Origin: an uncultured Porphyromonadaceae bacterium
GTDB lineage: Bacteria; Bacteroidota; Bacteroidia; Bacteroidales; Muribaculaceae
DNA length: 14,062 nt
Assembly: GCA_900555165.1 (NCBI GenBank)
Contig: USKE01000019.1
Span: forward strand, 1 to 14,062
Reading direction: 5' to 3'
Below the pieces are notes generated by a model. The model was not told the DNA's origin and did not search any database. It saw nothing but the letters and a program-made list of their open reading frames with translations. How positions within the stretch are numbered: the first letter of the stretch is position 1; each line of letters opens with the position of its first letter. Made by a program: the position numbers and the translations under genes. Below, one piece after another: positions 7,550-14,062 of the stretch.

Positions 7550-10500
7550 TTAGAAGTCGATCTGGAGACCAAACGTGTAGGTGGCGGCCAGAGGATAAAC
7601 CTCGGTATCCCAACCTTCGGGATCTGAGAGTTCGGGCGAGAAACAGTCTGCCGAGAAGAATGTGGCAGGACGGTCGGCCGTGAGGCTCAGACGGATGCCG
7701 GGCAGGGTGTAGTTGCCCATCTTGATGTTCCGGAAGGAATAACCTACGGTGATGTTCTGGATGCGGAAGAAGTCAGCCGAGTTCACGAAGTACGAGTTTG
7801 ATGCTGTGGCTGACGAAGATACGTTCCAGCTCTTGAGCAGGGCTGCTGCCGAGGGATGCTCGTTTGTCGAACCGGGGCCGGTCCAGCGATTGTCGAACTG
7901 CTGTTTGGTGAAGTTGTACTGCGACTGGGCGTAGCGGAGCTGGCTCTTGCGGTTGAACATCTTGGCTCCATGCTGGCCGTAGGTGCTCAGGCCGAAGTCG
8001 AGGCCTTTCCAGGTGAAACCGAAGTTGATGCCGTAGGTGAAAGTGGGCAGATAAGAACCAAGGGTCACGCGGTCGTCGCCGTTGATCTCGCCGTCGCCGT
8101 TCACATCCTGATAGATGAAGTCACCGGGTTCGCAGCCGTTCTTCACGGCGATGGGGTCGGCAGCAACCTGCTCAGGCGTCTGATAGATACCGATTACCTT
8201 GTAACCGTAGAACGAGTTGATGGGCTTGTCGATCATGTTGATGGTCTTGCCGCCGATCAGGTAGGGAAGGCCGTGGAGTTCCTTGACGCGGTTGTGGAGT
8301 GTAGAGAAGTTGAAACCGGCATAATATTTGAATTCGCCGACCTGGTCGTTCCAGTTGATCGAGAAATCAACACCCGAGTTGAGGATCTTGCCCCAGTTGC
8401 CTGCAAGCGTGGCGTTCTCGAAGGGGATAAGCGGAGAGATCACGGCATCGTTGGTGATGCGGTGGAAATAGTCGATGTCGGCGGTCAGGCGCGAGTTGAG
8501 GGTCGAGAATGTAAGACCTACGTTAGCCTCGCTTACCTTCTCCCATTTGAGCCATGAGAAATAAGAGGTGTTGGCATAGCCGGGGACGATAACACCGGGG
8601 GTGGTGCCGGCAGAACCGAAGCTCCCTCTGTAGCCGTTGCCGACATTCACACTGTTGAAACCCGATGATGCGGCCACGTGGTCGTTACCGAGCATACCCC
8701 AGCTGGCGCGGAGTTTCAGGAAGTCAACCCATGTCTGGTCTTTCATGAACTGCTCGTTCGAGATATTCCATGCGGCGCCTACCGAGGGGAAGTAGCCCCA
8801 TTTCTCCTGGTACTTCGAGGTACCGTCGGCACGGAAGGTGAACATAAGCAGATAGCGGCTGTCGAAGTCATAGTTCAGACGGGCGAAGATCGACTGGCTG
8901 CGGTAGCGTGTGCCGCCGTCGCTGGCGACAGGTTTCGACTCTGCAGTCGACTGGCCGAGATACCACCACCATACTTTGTCGAAGGGAACGCTCTCGGCCG
9001 AGCCGCCCAGATAATCCCAGCGGTCCTGGCGCATGGAGTAGCCTACCATTGCACCCCATGAATGTTTGCCAGCCTTGTCGCGGTATGTCAGCACATTGTC
9101 CCATACCCATTTTGTCCACTGGTCAGAAGACTTCGAGAGATTCGACTGCTCGCGGCGGCTGCCGTCAGTGATATAATAAGGTATGTTCATGGTCTTGCCG
9201 CGGGAAGAAGCGTAGTCGTAACCGTAGCTTGTGCGGAAGTTGAGTTTCGAAGGGAGAATGGTGAAATCTGCGAAGAAGTTGGTCATGGCCTGGTATGACT
9301 CAGAGCGGTTGTCGTAGTAGTCGGCCGTGGCAACAGGATTGTAGATGTTGTTGGTGATACCGAGAACCTCGGGTGAAGCGTATTTCACGGGATAGGTGGG
9401 AGCGTAGTCCTCATCCATCACAGGAAGGATTGAAGGTGTGTTGAACGCCTGCTGGAAGGCGGCATTGTTGGAACCGCGTTTGCTTGACTGCGAGAACACG
9501 CCGTTGAAACCGACTTTCAGCCAGTTTGTGGCGTCATACTCCAGCTGGGCGCGGAAGTTGAGACGGTTGTAGTCGTTGTTGGCCTTCAGGATACCGTTCT
9601 GATACAGGTAGCTCATACCTAAAGAGTATGTGGCACGCTCGCCGCCGCCCGAAATGTTGAGGGCGTGGTTTGTCATGACGGCCGTGCGCAGAATCTCGTC
9701 GTACCAGTCGGTATCAGCGTTGAACTGATAGATGCCGTTGGCGGGATCATACTTGCCGCCGAAACGGTCAACTGATGCTTGCAGCATCGGAGCGTAAGCT
9801 TCGGCATTGGCTTCGGTAAGCATCTGCGCATATTCGGCTGAGTTGGCCATTTTCAGCACATTGGTCGCTTTCTGGATACCCACATAACCGTTATAGGTGA
9901 CTTTCGCCTTCTGGTTCTTGGCACCTTTCTTGGTGGTGATGAGCACGACGCCGTTGGCGGCCTTTACACCATAGATGGCGGCAGCCGAGGCATCCTTCAG
10001 GATCGACATATCCTGAATGTCATCATTGTTGAGGAAGTTGATGTTGTCATAGAACACTCCGTCAACAACATACAGGGGGCTCGAGTTCGAGAACGAACCG
10101 ATACCGCGGATCTGCACGGTGGGGCCATTGCCCGGGCCACCTGAATTAAGGATGTTCACGCCGGGAACCTTGCCGGTAAGAGCGGCCATGGGCGATGCCG
10201 ACGGGATATTGGTCAGTTCATCACCTTTAATTACAGTAATAGGAGCGGTAAGGTCTTTGGCCTTGGCCGAACCGTAACCGATGACCACGACCTCGTCGAG
10301 TTTGAGGGCGTCGTCGTGCATCTCGAGGCTGATGTTCGAGCGGCCGCCGACTTTCACCTCTTCGGTAGCCATGCCGAAGTAACGGAAGGTCAGCACACCG
10401 TTGTCAGGGACATCGGCGATGGTGTAGTTACCGTCGATGTCGGTGGTTGTGCCTCGTGATGTGCCGTTAAGAAGCACCGAAACGCCGACGAGTGGCTCGC

Positions 10501-10600
10501 CACCCTTCTCGGTCACAGTTCCACTCACTGTCACTGATGCCAGCGCCGTCATGACGCCGCTCACGAGCAAAAAGAGGAACGCAAGAAAATGTTTCTTCAT
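7550..10600 (-). CDS. susC: SusC/RagA-family TonB-dependent outer-membrane transporter
   Basis: 1016 residues, normal for the family. Residues 1-21 are a signal peptide ending TALA. A carboxypeptidase-D regulatory-like domain follows (about 23-95, with GTVTEKGGEPLVGVSVLLNG). Next come the SusC-type TonB-box region LDEVVVIGYG (101-110), the plug domain (about 115-225; RGIGSFSNSSPLYVVDG, then ILKDASAAAIYGVKAANGVV) and the 22-strand-type beta-barrel. Near the C-terminus DVNGDGEINGDD (832-843) is the acidic loop common in SusC proteins. The chain ends in Phe (GLQIDF), as expected for an outer-membrane barrel. It imports oligosaccharides with TonB-ExbBD energy together with the SusD partner encoded 24 bp downstream. 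No N-terminal STN/FecR-sensing domain is present, so anti-sigma signalling is not expected and control more likely comes from the divergent SusR-type gene. It is first in the operon with a good promoter about 210 bp upstream. The substrate is inferred from the GH144 and GH3 genes. Confidence 0.96.
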   Translation of the reverse strand: MKKHFLAFLFLLVSGVMTALASVTVSGTVTEKGGEPLVGVSVLLNGTSRGTTTDIDGNYTIADVPDNGVLTFRYFGMATEEVKVGGRSNISLEMHDDALKLDEVVVIGYGSAKAKDLTAPITVIKGDELTNIPSASPMAALTGKVPGVNILNSGGPGNGPTVQIRGIGSFSNSSPLYVVDGVFYDNINFLNNDDIQDMSILKDASAAAIYGVKAANGVVLITTKKGAKNQKAKVTYNGYVGIQKATNVLKMANSAEYAQMLTEANAEAYAPMLQASVDRFGGKYDPANGIYQFNADTDWYDEILRTAVMTNHALNISGGGERATYSLGMSYLYQNGILKANNDYNRLNFRAQLEYDATNWLKVGFNGVFSQSSKRGSNNAAFQQAFNTPSILPVMDEDYAPTYPVKYASPEVLGITNNIYNPVATADYYDNRSESYQAMTNFFADFTILPSKLNFRTSYGYDYASSRGKTMNIPYYITDGSRREQSNLSKSSDQWTKWVWDNVLTYRDKAGKHSWGAMVGYSMRQDRWDYLGGSAESVPFDKVWWWYLGQSTAESKPVASDGGTRYRSQSIFARLNYDFDSRYLLMFTFRADGTSKYQEKWGYFPSVGAAWNISNEQFMKDQTWVDFLKLRASWGMLGNDHVAASSGFNSVNVGNGYRGSFGSAGTTPGVIVPGYANTSYFSWLKWEKVSEANVGLTFSTLNSRLTADIDYFHRITNDAVISPLIPFENATLAGNWGKILNSGVDFSINWNDQVGEFKYYAGFNFSTLHNRVKELHGLPYLIGGKTINMIDKPINSFYGYKVIGIYQTPEQVAADPIAVKNGCEPGDFIYQDVNGDGEINGDDRVTLGSYLPTFTYGINFGFTWKGLDFGLSTYGQHGAKMFNRKSQLRYAQSQYNFTKQQFDNRWTGPGSTNEHPSAAALLKSWNVSSSATASNSYFVNSADFFRIQNITVGYSFRNIKMGNYTLPGIRLSLTADRPATFFSADCFSPELSDPEGWDTEVYPLAATYTFGLQIDF

Positions 10601-10808
10601 TTTACTGAGGAATTAGTTAAGGTATTAGGGTTAATTAATTATGAGTATGTTGAGAGAAACGTCTGAAACGGAACGGCTGCCTCAAGTGGCGGCGCGCTAT
10701 CTGAAAACTGACATTTACCGTGCGTCCGGGTTGCTTACATAATCATGATTCTGCAACAGCGGATGCCGAAACGCGTGGCCGAAATTCGGAGATGCCCGGT
10801 TTCAAGAC
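10601..10808 (-). other. Predicted long 5' leader of the susC mRNA
   Basis: If transcription starts about 4-5 nt after the -7 element at 10813-10820, the susC message carries roughly 205 untranslated nucleotides. The stretch is fairly GC-rich over about 10660-10840 and AT-rich near the start codon. It contains the repeated heptamer GCCGAAA (plus strand 10765-10771 and 10778-10784), a small dyad CCGAA-A-TTCGG (10779-10789), and only tiny upstream ORFs. There is no Shine-Dalgarno before the ATG; the sequence is CCTCAGTAAA, typical AT-rich Bacteroidetes context apart from CCTCA. Long leaders in PULs can be targets of antisense RNAs. I found no antisense promoter with the consensus here. Confidence 0.45.
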
Positions 10809-10812
10809 GCCG

Positions 10813-10845
10813 CAAAGTTAAATCAAGGGCGACTTGAGCGCCAAA
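10813..10845 (-). promoter_or_regulatory. Bacteroidetes-type promoter for the susC operon
   Basis: On the minus strand, TTTG (plus-strand CAAA at 10842-10845) is followed after 21 bp by TAACTTTG (plus-strand CAAAGTTA at 10813-10820). This matches the primary sigma factor consensus of Bacteroidetes, TTTG-N19-21-TAnnTTTG, at every fixed position. The predicted start is near 10808, giving a long susC leader. It is the only full consensus match I found on this strand in the divergent spacer. Confidence 0.72.
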
Positions 10846-10853
10846 TTTTATTC

Positions 10854-10874
10854 TACTACAATGCTACTTCATGC
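10854..10874. promoter_or_regulatory. Tandem repeat just upstream of the susC promoter, candidate regulator site
   Basis: TACTACAATGC (10854-10864) is followed directly by TACTTCATGC (10865-10874), an imperfect tandem repeat in which ATGCT recurs exactly 10 bp apart. It lies 9 bp beyond the susC -33 element, centred about 55 bp upstream of the predicted start, a usual place for an activator site. The divergent LuxR-type regulator is the natural candidate to bind it. Only position and repetition support this. Confidence 0.35.
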
Positions 10875-10934
10875 TGTACAACATATACGTCATTCACACT
10901 TCATTATATCATATTTCTTTAATTATTAGAAAGT

Positions 10935-10942
10935 TAAATTTG
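10935..10942 (+). promoter_or_regulatory. Second possible -7 element for the regulator gene
   Basis: TAAATTTG matches TAnnTTTG exactly, but the region 19-21 bp upstream has no TTTG. The nearest partner is TTTC at 10914-10917, with a 17-bp spacer. If used, it would give the regulator mRNA a leader of about 50 nt instead of almost none. Confidence 0.3.
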
Positions 10943-10961
10943 TAATTTTTTGTTGAATTAT

Positions 10962-10992
10962 TTTGTAGTATTGTTGATTTTTGTTAATTTTG
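10962..10992 (+). promoter_or_regulatory. Bacteroidetes-type promoter for the SusR-type regulator gene
   Basis: TTTG at 10962-10965, a 19-bp spacer, then TAATTTTG at 10985-10992: a full match to the TTTG-N19-21-TAnnTTTG consensus. Only seven bases lie between the -7 element and the ATG at 11000, so the predicted start site falls at or within a few bases of the start codon and the mRNA would be leaderless or nearly so. Confidence 0.65.
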
Positions 10993-10999
10993 CCACACC

Positions 11000-13936
11000 A
11001 TGAAAACAGCGCCCATACACACCGAATACAGATACACCAAGACACTGTCATTGTGGCTTTGCATGATTTTTGCCATCATAAATGCCGCCGGCGCCACCTT
11101 TCTGCCGGTGGTGACCAACTTCAGCGCCCGCCAGTATTCAGGCCAGCTGCAGAACTGGGGCGCCACACAGATGCCTGACGGCACGATATGCGTGGCCAAC
11201 AATGACGGCGTGCTCACATTCGACGGCTACACCTGGCGAAAATACCGCGTGCCGGGCAACCATATCGTCAGGTCGGTGATGGCCGACGGCGAAAGGCTGT
11301 ATGTAGGTTCGTTCGAACAGTGCGGTTACTTCGAGGCCGGCGCCGACGGTCACTGGCGGTACAGCTCAATCTCTGACACACTGCCGGCAGGCACATTGAA
11401 CGATGATGAATTCTGGAACATCGTCAAACTGAAAGGAACAATCTATTTTCAGTCATTCGAGAACATCATGGCATACGAGCCGGCAAACCACAGAGCCAGT
11501 CTTCTCTCCAAAAAATTCACAGACAAGACACGCTCCGGTTCCATGAGGCCGCTATATATATTCAATCACCGCGACAGACTCAAGGTACAGGAAATCGGGG
11601 GCGGTCTTTTCACACTAACGCCACAAGGCTGGCACCAGACATCGACAATGGCAGACTCGGGCAGCGGAATAGTGGCCATACTCGGCGACCTGGCGGTCAC
11701 CGAGTTCGACGGGCTTAAACGAATCATGCCCAACGCCACCCTCCTCCCCTTCCCTACCGAAGTCGACGCCAGCCTCAGACGCGACCAGACCAACCGTGCG
11801 GCCACCAACCGCCGGGGCGATATTTTCATCGGCACCATCAGCGGCGGTGTCTATGCCCTCGACCGCACCGGGCGGCTTATCTGGCACATATCGTCGAACA
11901 GCGGACGCCTCGGCAACAACTCGGTACTCGGCCTGTTTGTCGACCGTCAGGAAAACCTGTGGGTGTGTCTTGACGACGGAATCTCGCTGATTCACACCGG
12001 CAAACCATACATGACCCTTCAGCCCGAGGCCGGATTTGAAGACATCGGCATGGTCTACGGTGTGGGGCGTGCCACCGACGGACGCCTGATAGTGGCCGCC
12101 AACCAAGGCGCCTACGGATTCAACGACCATGCGCCGGGCAACTTCCAACTCCTCACGGGAACACGCGGGCAAAACTGGTGTGTGCGTCAGTTCGACGGAC
12201 AGACATTCATCGGCAACAACATGCACACGTACGAACTCATGCCCGACGGGAGCACCTCGATTGTGGCAGGGACGGCGACCGACATGAAAAGCGGCATGAT
12301 ACACAACACCCGCGTAATCGTGCAGTCGTCATATTATACAATGAGTATATATACGCGCCCAGACGGACGATGGCGCCTGCAAAACGAGGTCAAAGGGTTC
12401 GGCGCACCCGTCAGACAGGTGGAAATAGCGCCCGACGGCACAATCTGGACCACCCACATGACGCGTGGAGTCATGCGCACTCGCCTGAACGCCGCCCTCG
12501 ACAGCGTAATCGAATCGCATAACTTTCTGTCACTGGCGGCCGATTCCGTGCCGTGCATGTGCTATATCCTGAATATCAGGGGCAATGTGCTGTTTACCGA
12601 CGACAGTCATTTCTACAGCTACAGCGAATCTGACAACAGTTTCACCGTCAACGCCGAATACGACAGCCTTTTCCACTGGATCAACAAGCCACGCAGAGCC
12701 ACCCATATCGACGACAATCACTTCTGGATTGCCGCTGCCGAGGCATATTATCTGATCCGCCACGAAAACGGCACATACAAGAATCTGCTCACAATCTCGC
12801 TCGACAATTTTCCACGTGCCATAAACGACCTTGTGGCCGGCGTTTTCGCCGACAGCGACGGCATCAGCTATTTCAATCTCAATGGCGGCATAGGGCGTAT
12901 TGACATCAGGGATCTGGCGCCCGGCGTCAACGATTTCAAACCCAGTCTGCGGATAGGCTCGGTAGGCTACGACTCCCCCGCCGGAGGATTCGTGGAACTC
13001 CCCATAGCCGACACCGGCCACATCCCCCAGGCCGAGAACGGCAGCATACACATAACACTGTCGTACCCCGAATTCAGCCATCACCCTCTGCGCTACCGCT
13101 TCAGACTTGAAGGAGACGGGCAGGTCAAAGACTCGGTCACCACAGTGCCCGAGCTGGGGTATCCCAACCTTGCGCCCGGGACATACAGCCTGCACTGCGA
13201 GGTGCTCGACGAGAACTCGGACATACTCGACTCGGTGGATTACAGTTTCAAGGTACCGCGCCCGTGGGCGTTAAGCTGGTGGGCCATACTGATATACATA
13301 CTGCTCAGCGCCGGCAGCGTGATGCTGGTTATGAGAATATATACGCGCCGACGCCTTAACGAGGTGCGCCGCAAGATTGCCGAAGAGCGCGCCCAGCACG
13401 ATGCCGAGATTCACAAGCAGCAGCTCGTCATAGCCGAGCAGCAGAAACAGATCCTTGAAAAAGAGCTCACCGAGAAAGGAAAGGAGCTTGCCTCGATGGC
13501 GCTCGACGCCTATTCGCGCCAGCAGGTGATCGACCAGTTGCGCGAGTCGCTCAAGGACGCCCGCGGCAAAGGGGTCTCCAATGCCGGCACGGTCAAGGCT
13601 CTGAGCGCGCGCCTGCAGGAACTGAGTACCCGCGAGGGGGGCGGCGGCGAATTCTGGAGCATGTTCGAGCAGAATTTCGACCTCATACACGAGCATTTCT
13701 TCAGGAATCTGCGCAGACAGTTCCCGAACCTCACGTCGGGCGACCTGCGGCTGTGCGTGCTCATACGCATGAACCTGTCTACAAAAGACATAGCCCGTTT
13801 CCAGGGGCTTACCGTGCGCGGCATAGAGACAGCACGCTACCGCCTGCGCAAGAAACTCGGACTCGACTCCGACGCCAACATCACCGACTTCCTCATCGAT
13901 TTCGGCGACGACCATGCCACCCGGCAACCCGACTGA
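11000..13936 (+). CDS. SusR-type membrane regulator: periplasmic beta-propeller sensor with cytoplasmic LuxR-like HTH
   Basis: 978 residues. An N-terminal hydrophobic segment (about 16-36) exports the sensor region. Residues about 40-640 form two-component-regulator-type beta-propeller repeats, clearest at NNSVLGLFVDRQENLWV (297-313) and DGTIWTTHMTRG (469-480). A Y_Y_Y immunoglobulin-like domain follows (about 640-742, LRYRFRLEGDG at 687-697). One transmembrane helix lies at about 750-770, followed by RRR. A Gln/Glu/Lys-rich coiled coil spans about 776-845. The C-terminal LuxR/GerE-like HTH spans about 900-957 (LTSGDLRLCVLIRMNLSTKD, then the probable recognition helix VRGIETARYRLRKKL). No histidine-kinase, HATPase or receiver domain is present, so this is not a hybrid two-component system. 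It resembles the SusR class, which senses sugar in the periplasm and acts directly on DNA. Divergent to susC across 399 bp, it most likely activates that operon. The ligand is unknown; a beta-1,2-gluco-oligosaccharide is the natural guess. Family call firm, target inferred. Confidence 0.9.
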   Translation: MKTAPIHTEYRYTKTLSLWLCMIFAIINAAGATFLPVVTNFSARQYSGQLQNWGATQMPDGTICVANNDGVLTFDGYTWRKYRVPGNHIVRSVMADGERLYVGSFEQCGYFEAGADGHWRYSSISDTLPAGTLNDDEFWNIVKLKGTIYFQSFENIMAYEPANHRASLLSKKFTDKTRSGSMRPLYIFNHRDRLKVQEIGGGLFTLTPQGWHQTSTMADSGSGIVAILGDLAVTEFDGLKRIMPNATLLPFPTEVDASLRRDQTNRAATNRRGDIFIGTISGGVYALDRTGRLIWHISSNSGRLGNNSVLGLFVDRQENLWVCLDDGISLIHTGKPYMTLQPEAGFEDIGMVYGVGRATDGRLIVAANQGAYGFNDHAPGNFQLLTGTRGQNWCVRQFDGQTFIGNNMHTYELMPDGSTSIVAGTATDMKSGMIHNTRVIVQSSYYTMSIYTRPDGRWRLQNEVKGFGAPVRQVEIAPDGTIWTTHMTRGVMRTRLNAALDSVIESHNFLSLAADSVPCMCYILNIRGNVLFTDDSHFYSYSESDNSFTVNAEYDSLFHWINKPRRATHIDDNHFWIAAAEAYYLIRHENGTYKNLLTISLDNFPRAINDLVAGVFADSDGISYFNLNGGIGRIDIRDLAPGVNDFKPSLRIGSVGYDSPAGGFVELPIADTGHIPQAENGSIHITLSYPEFSHHPLRYRFRLEGDGQVKDSVTTVPELGYPNLAPGTYSLHCEVLDENSDILDSVDYSFKVPRPWALSWWAILIYILLSAGSVMLVMRIYTRRRLNEVRRKIAEERAQHDAEIHKQQLVIAEQQKQILEKELTEKGKELASMALDAYSRQQVIDQLRESLKDARGKGVSNAGTVKALSARLQELSTREGGGGEFWSMFEQNFDLIHEHFFRNLRRQFPNLTSGDLRLCVLIRMNLSTKDIARFQGLTVRGIETARYRLRKKLGLDSDANITDFLIDFGDDHATRQPD

Positions 13937-14062
13937 CCCCCGCCCGGCAGGCACACTTTTGCCACTGACACCCTCAGAATCATTTGAGGTTGTTGAAAGG
14001 TTATTGGTGTTAGGTAAACCTGTTTAGGTTATTGATTCCATTGTAGGGTCGCTACATGTAGC
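13937..14062. repeat. Non-coding tail with AGGTTATTG repeats
   Basis: No gene is visible after the regulator stop. AGGTTATTG occurs at 13998-14006 and 14026-14034, with a near copy AGGTTGTTG at 13987-13995. A short dyad, CCTCA...TGAGG (13972-13989), has no U-run after it and is a poor terminator. The last 12 bases, GCTACATGTAGC (14051-14062), are a perfect palindrome cut at the window edge. These could belong to the control region of a gene beyond the window. Confidence 0.35.

Noticed and set aside
10641-10742. A 33-codon plus-strand ORF in the divergent spacer
   Set aside because: It starts with ATG in AT-rich context but has no promoter consensus, no recognisable sequence and lies antisense to the predicted susC leader. 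Too short to support.
11615-12304. A 229-codon minus-strand frame inside the regulator gene
   Set aside because: It overlaps the propeller-coding region in antisense and shows no family signature. GC-rich codons leave the opposite frame open.
11000-13936. Reading the regulator as a hybrid two-component histidine kinase
   Set aside because: The sensor half matches, but residues after the membrane helix are a coiled coil and a LuxR-like HTH with no H-box, ATP-binding or receiver motifs.
1-14062. CRISPR array, tRNA, rRNA, transposase or phage genes
   Set aside because: I saw no regularly spaced repeats, no clover-leaf or rRNA-like segments, and no transposase or integrase motifs on either strand.

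Overview
The window looks like a polysaccharide utilization locus (PUL) of a gut-type Bacteroidales. Three things support this. It has an adjacent SusC/SusD pair, its promoters match the Bacteroidetes TTTG / TAnnTTTG consensus, and its start codons lack Shine-Dalgarno sequences. GC-rich genes set in AT-rich spacers would fit a Muribaculaceae-like lineage, but I cannot fix the genus from sequence alone.

Layout. Positions 1-548 carry no supportable gene. They hold two strong hairpins and several short repeats, and the first hairpin downstream of the operon starts about 50 nt after the last gene. On the minus strand, read right to left, one operon-like array runs: SusC-like TonB-dependent transporter (7550-10600), SusD-like lipoprotein (6011-7525), a 190-bp gap with an intrinsic-terminator-like hairpin, two tandem GH144-family lipoproteins (4381-5820 and 2908-4350), and a periplasmic GH3 beta-glucosidase (549-2870). 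A 399-bp spacer (10601-10999) separates susC from a divergent plus-strand gene (11000-13936). That gene encodes a membrane-spanning SusR-type regulator: periplasmic beta-propeller, Y_Y_Y domain, one transmembrane helix, coiled coil and LuxR-like HTH, with no kinase. Positions 13937-14062 are non-coding with short repeats.

How it probably works. Characterized GH144 enzymes act on beta-1,2-glucan, either as endo-glucanases or as exo-acting sophorose-releasing enzymes. GH3 enzymes next to GH144 genes can cleave beta-1,2-gluco-oligosaccharides. The best reading is therefore a beta-1,2-glucan (sophoran) PUL. The first GH144 has an acidic lipoprotein sorting signal and a long Pro/acidic linker, which suggests surface cutting. 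SusCD would import the oligosaccharides. The second GH144 has Lys after its lipidation cysteine and may act in the periplasm, and GH3 would finish to glucose. The regulator presumably senses an oligosaccharide in the periplasm and activates the divergent susC promoter. Substrate and localisation are inferences from family and signal sequences.

The parts list is a recognisable PUL rather than a wholly new system. The points most worth checking are the duplicated GH144 pair with different sorting signals and a loop insertion, the internal terminator after susD, an apparently leaderless regulator mRNA, a tandem repeat just upstream of the susC promoter, and a recurring CCTCA element before four of the five operon start codons.
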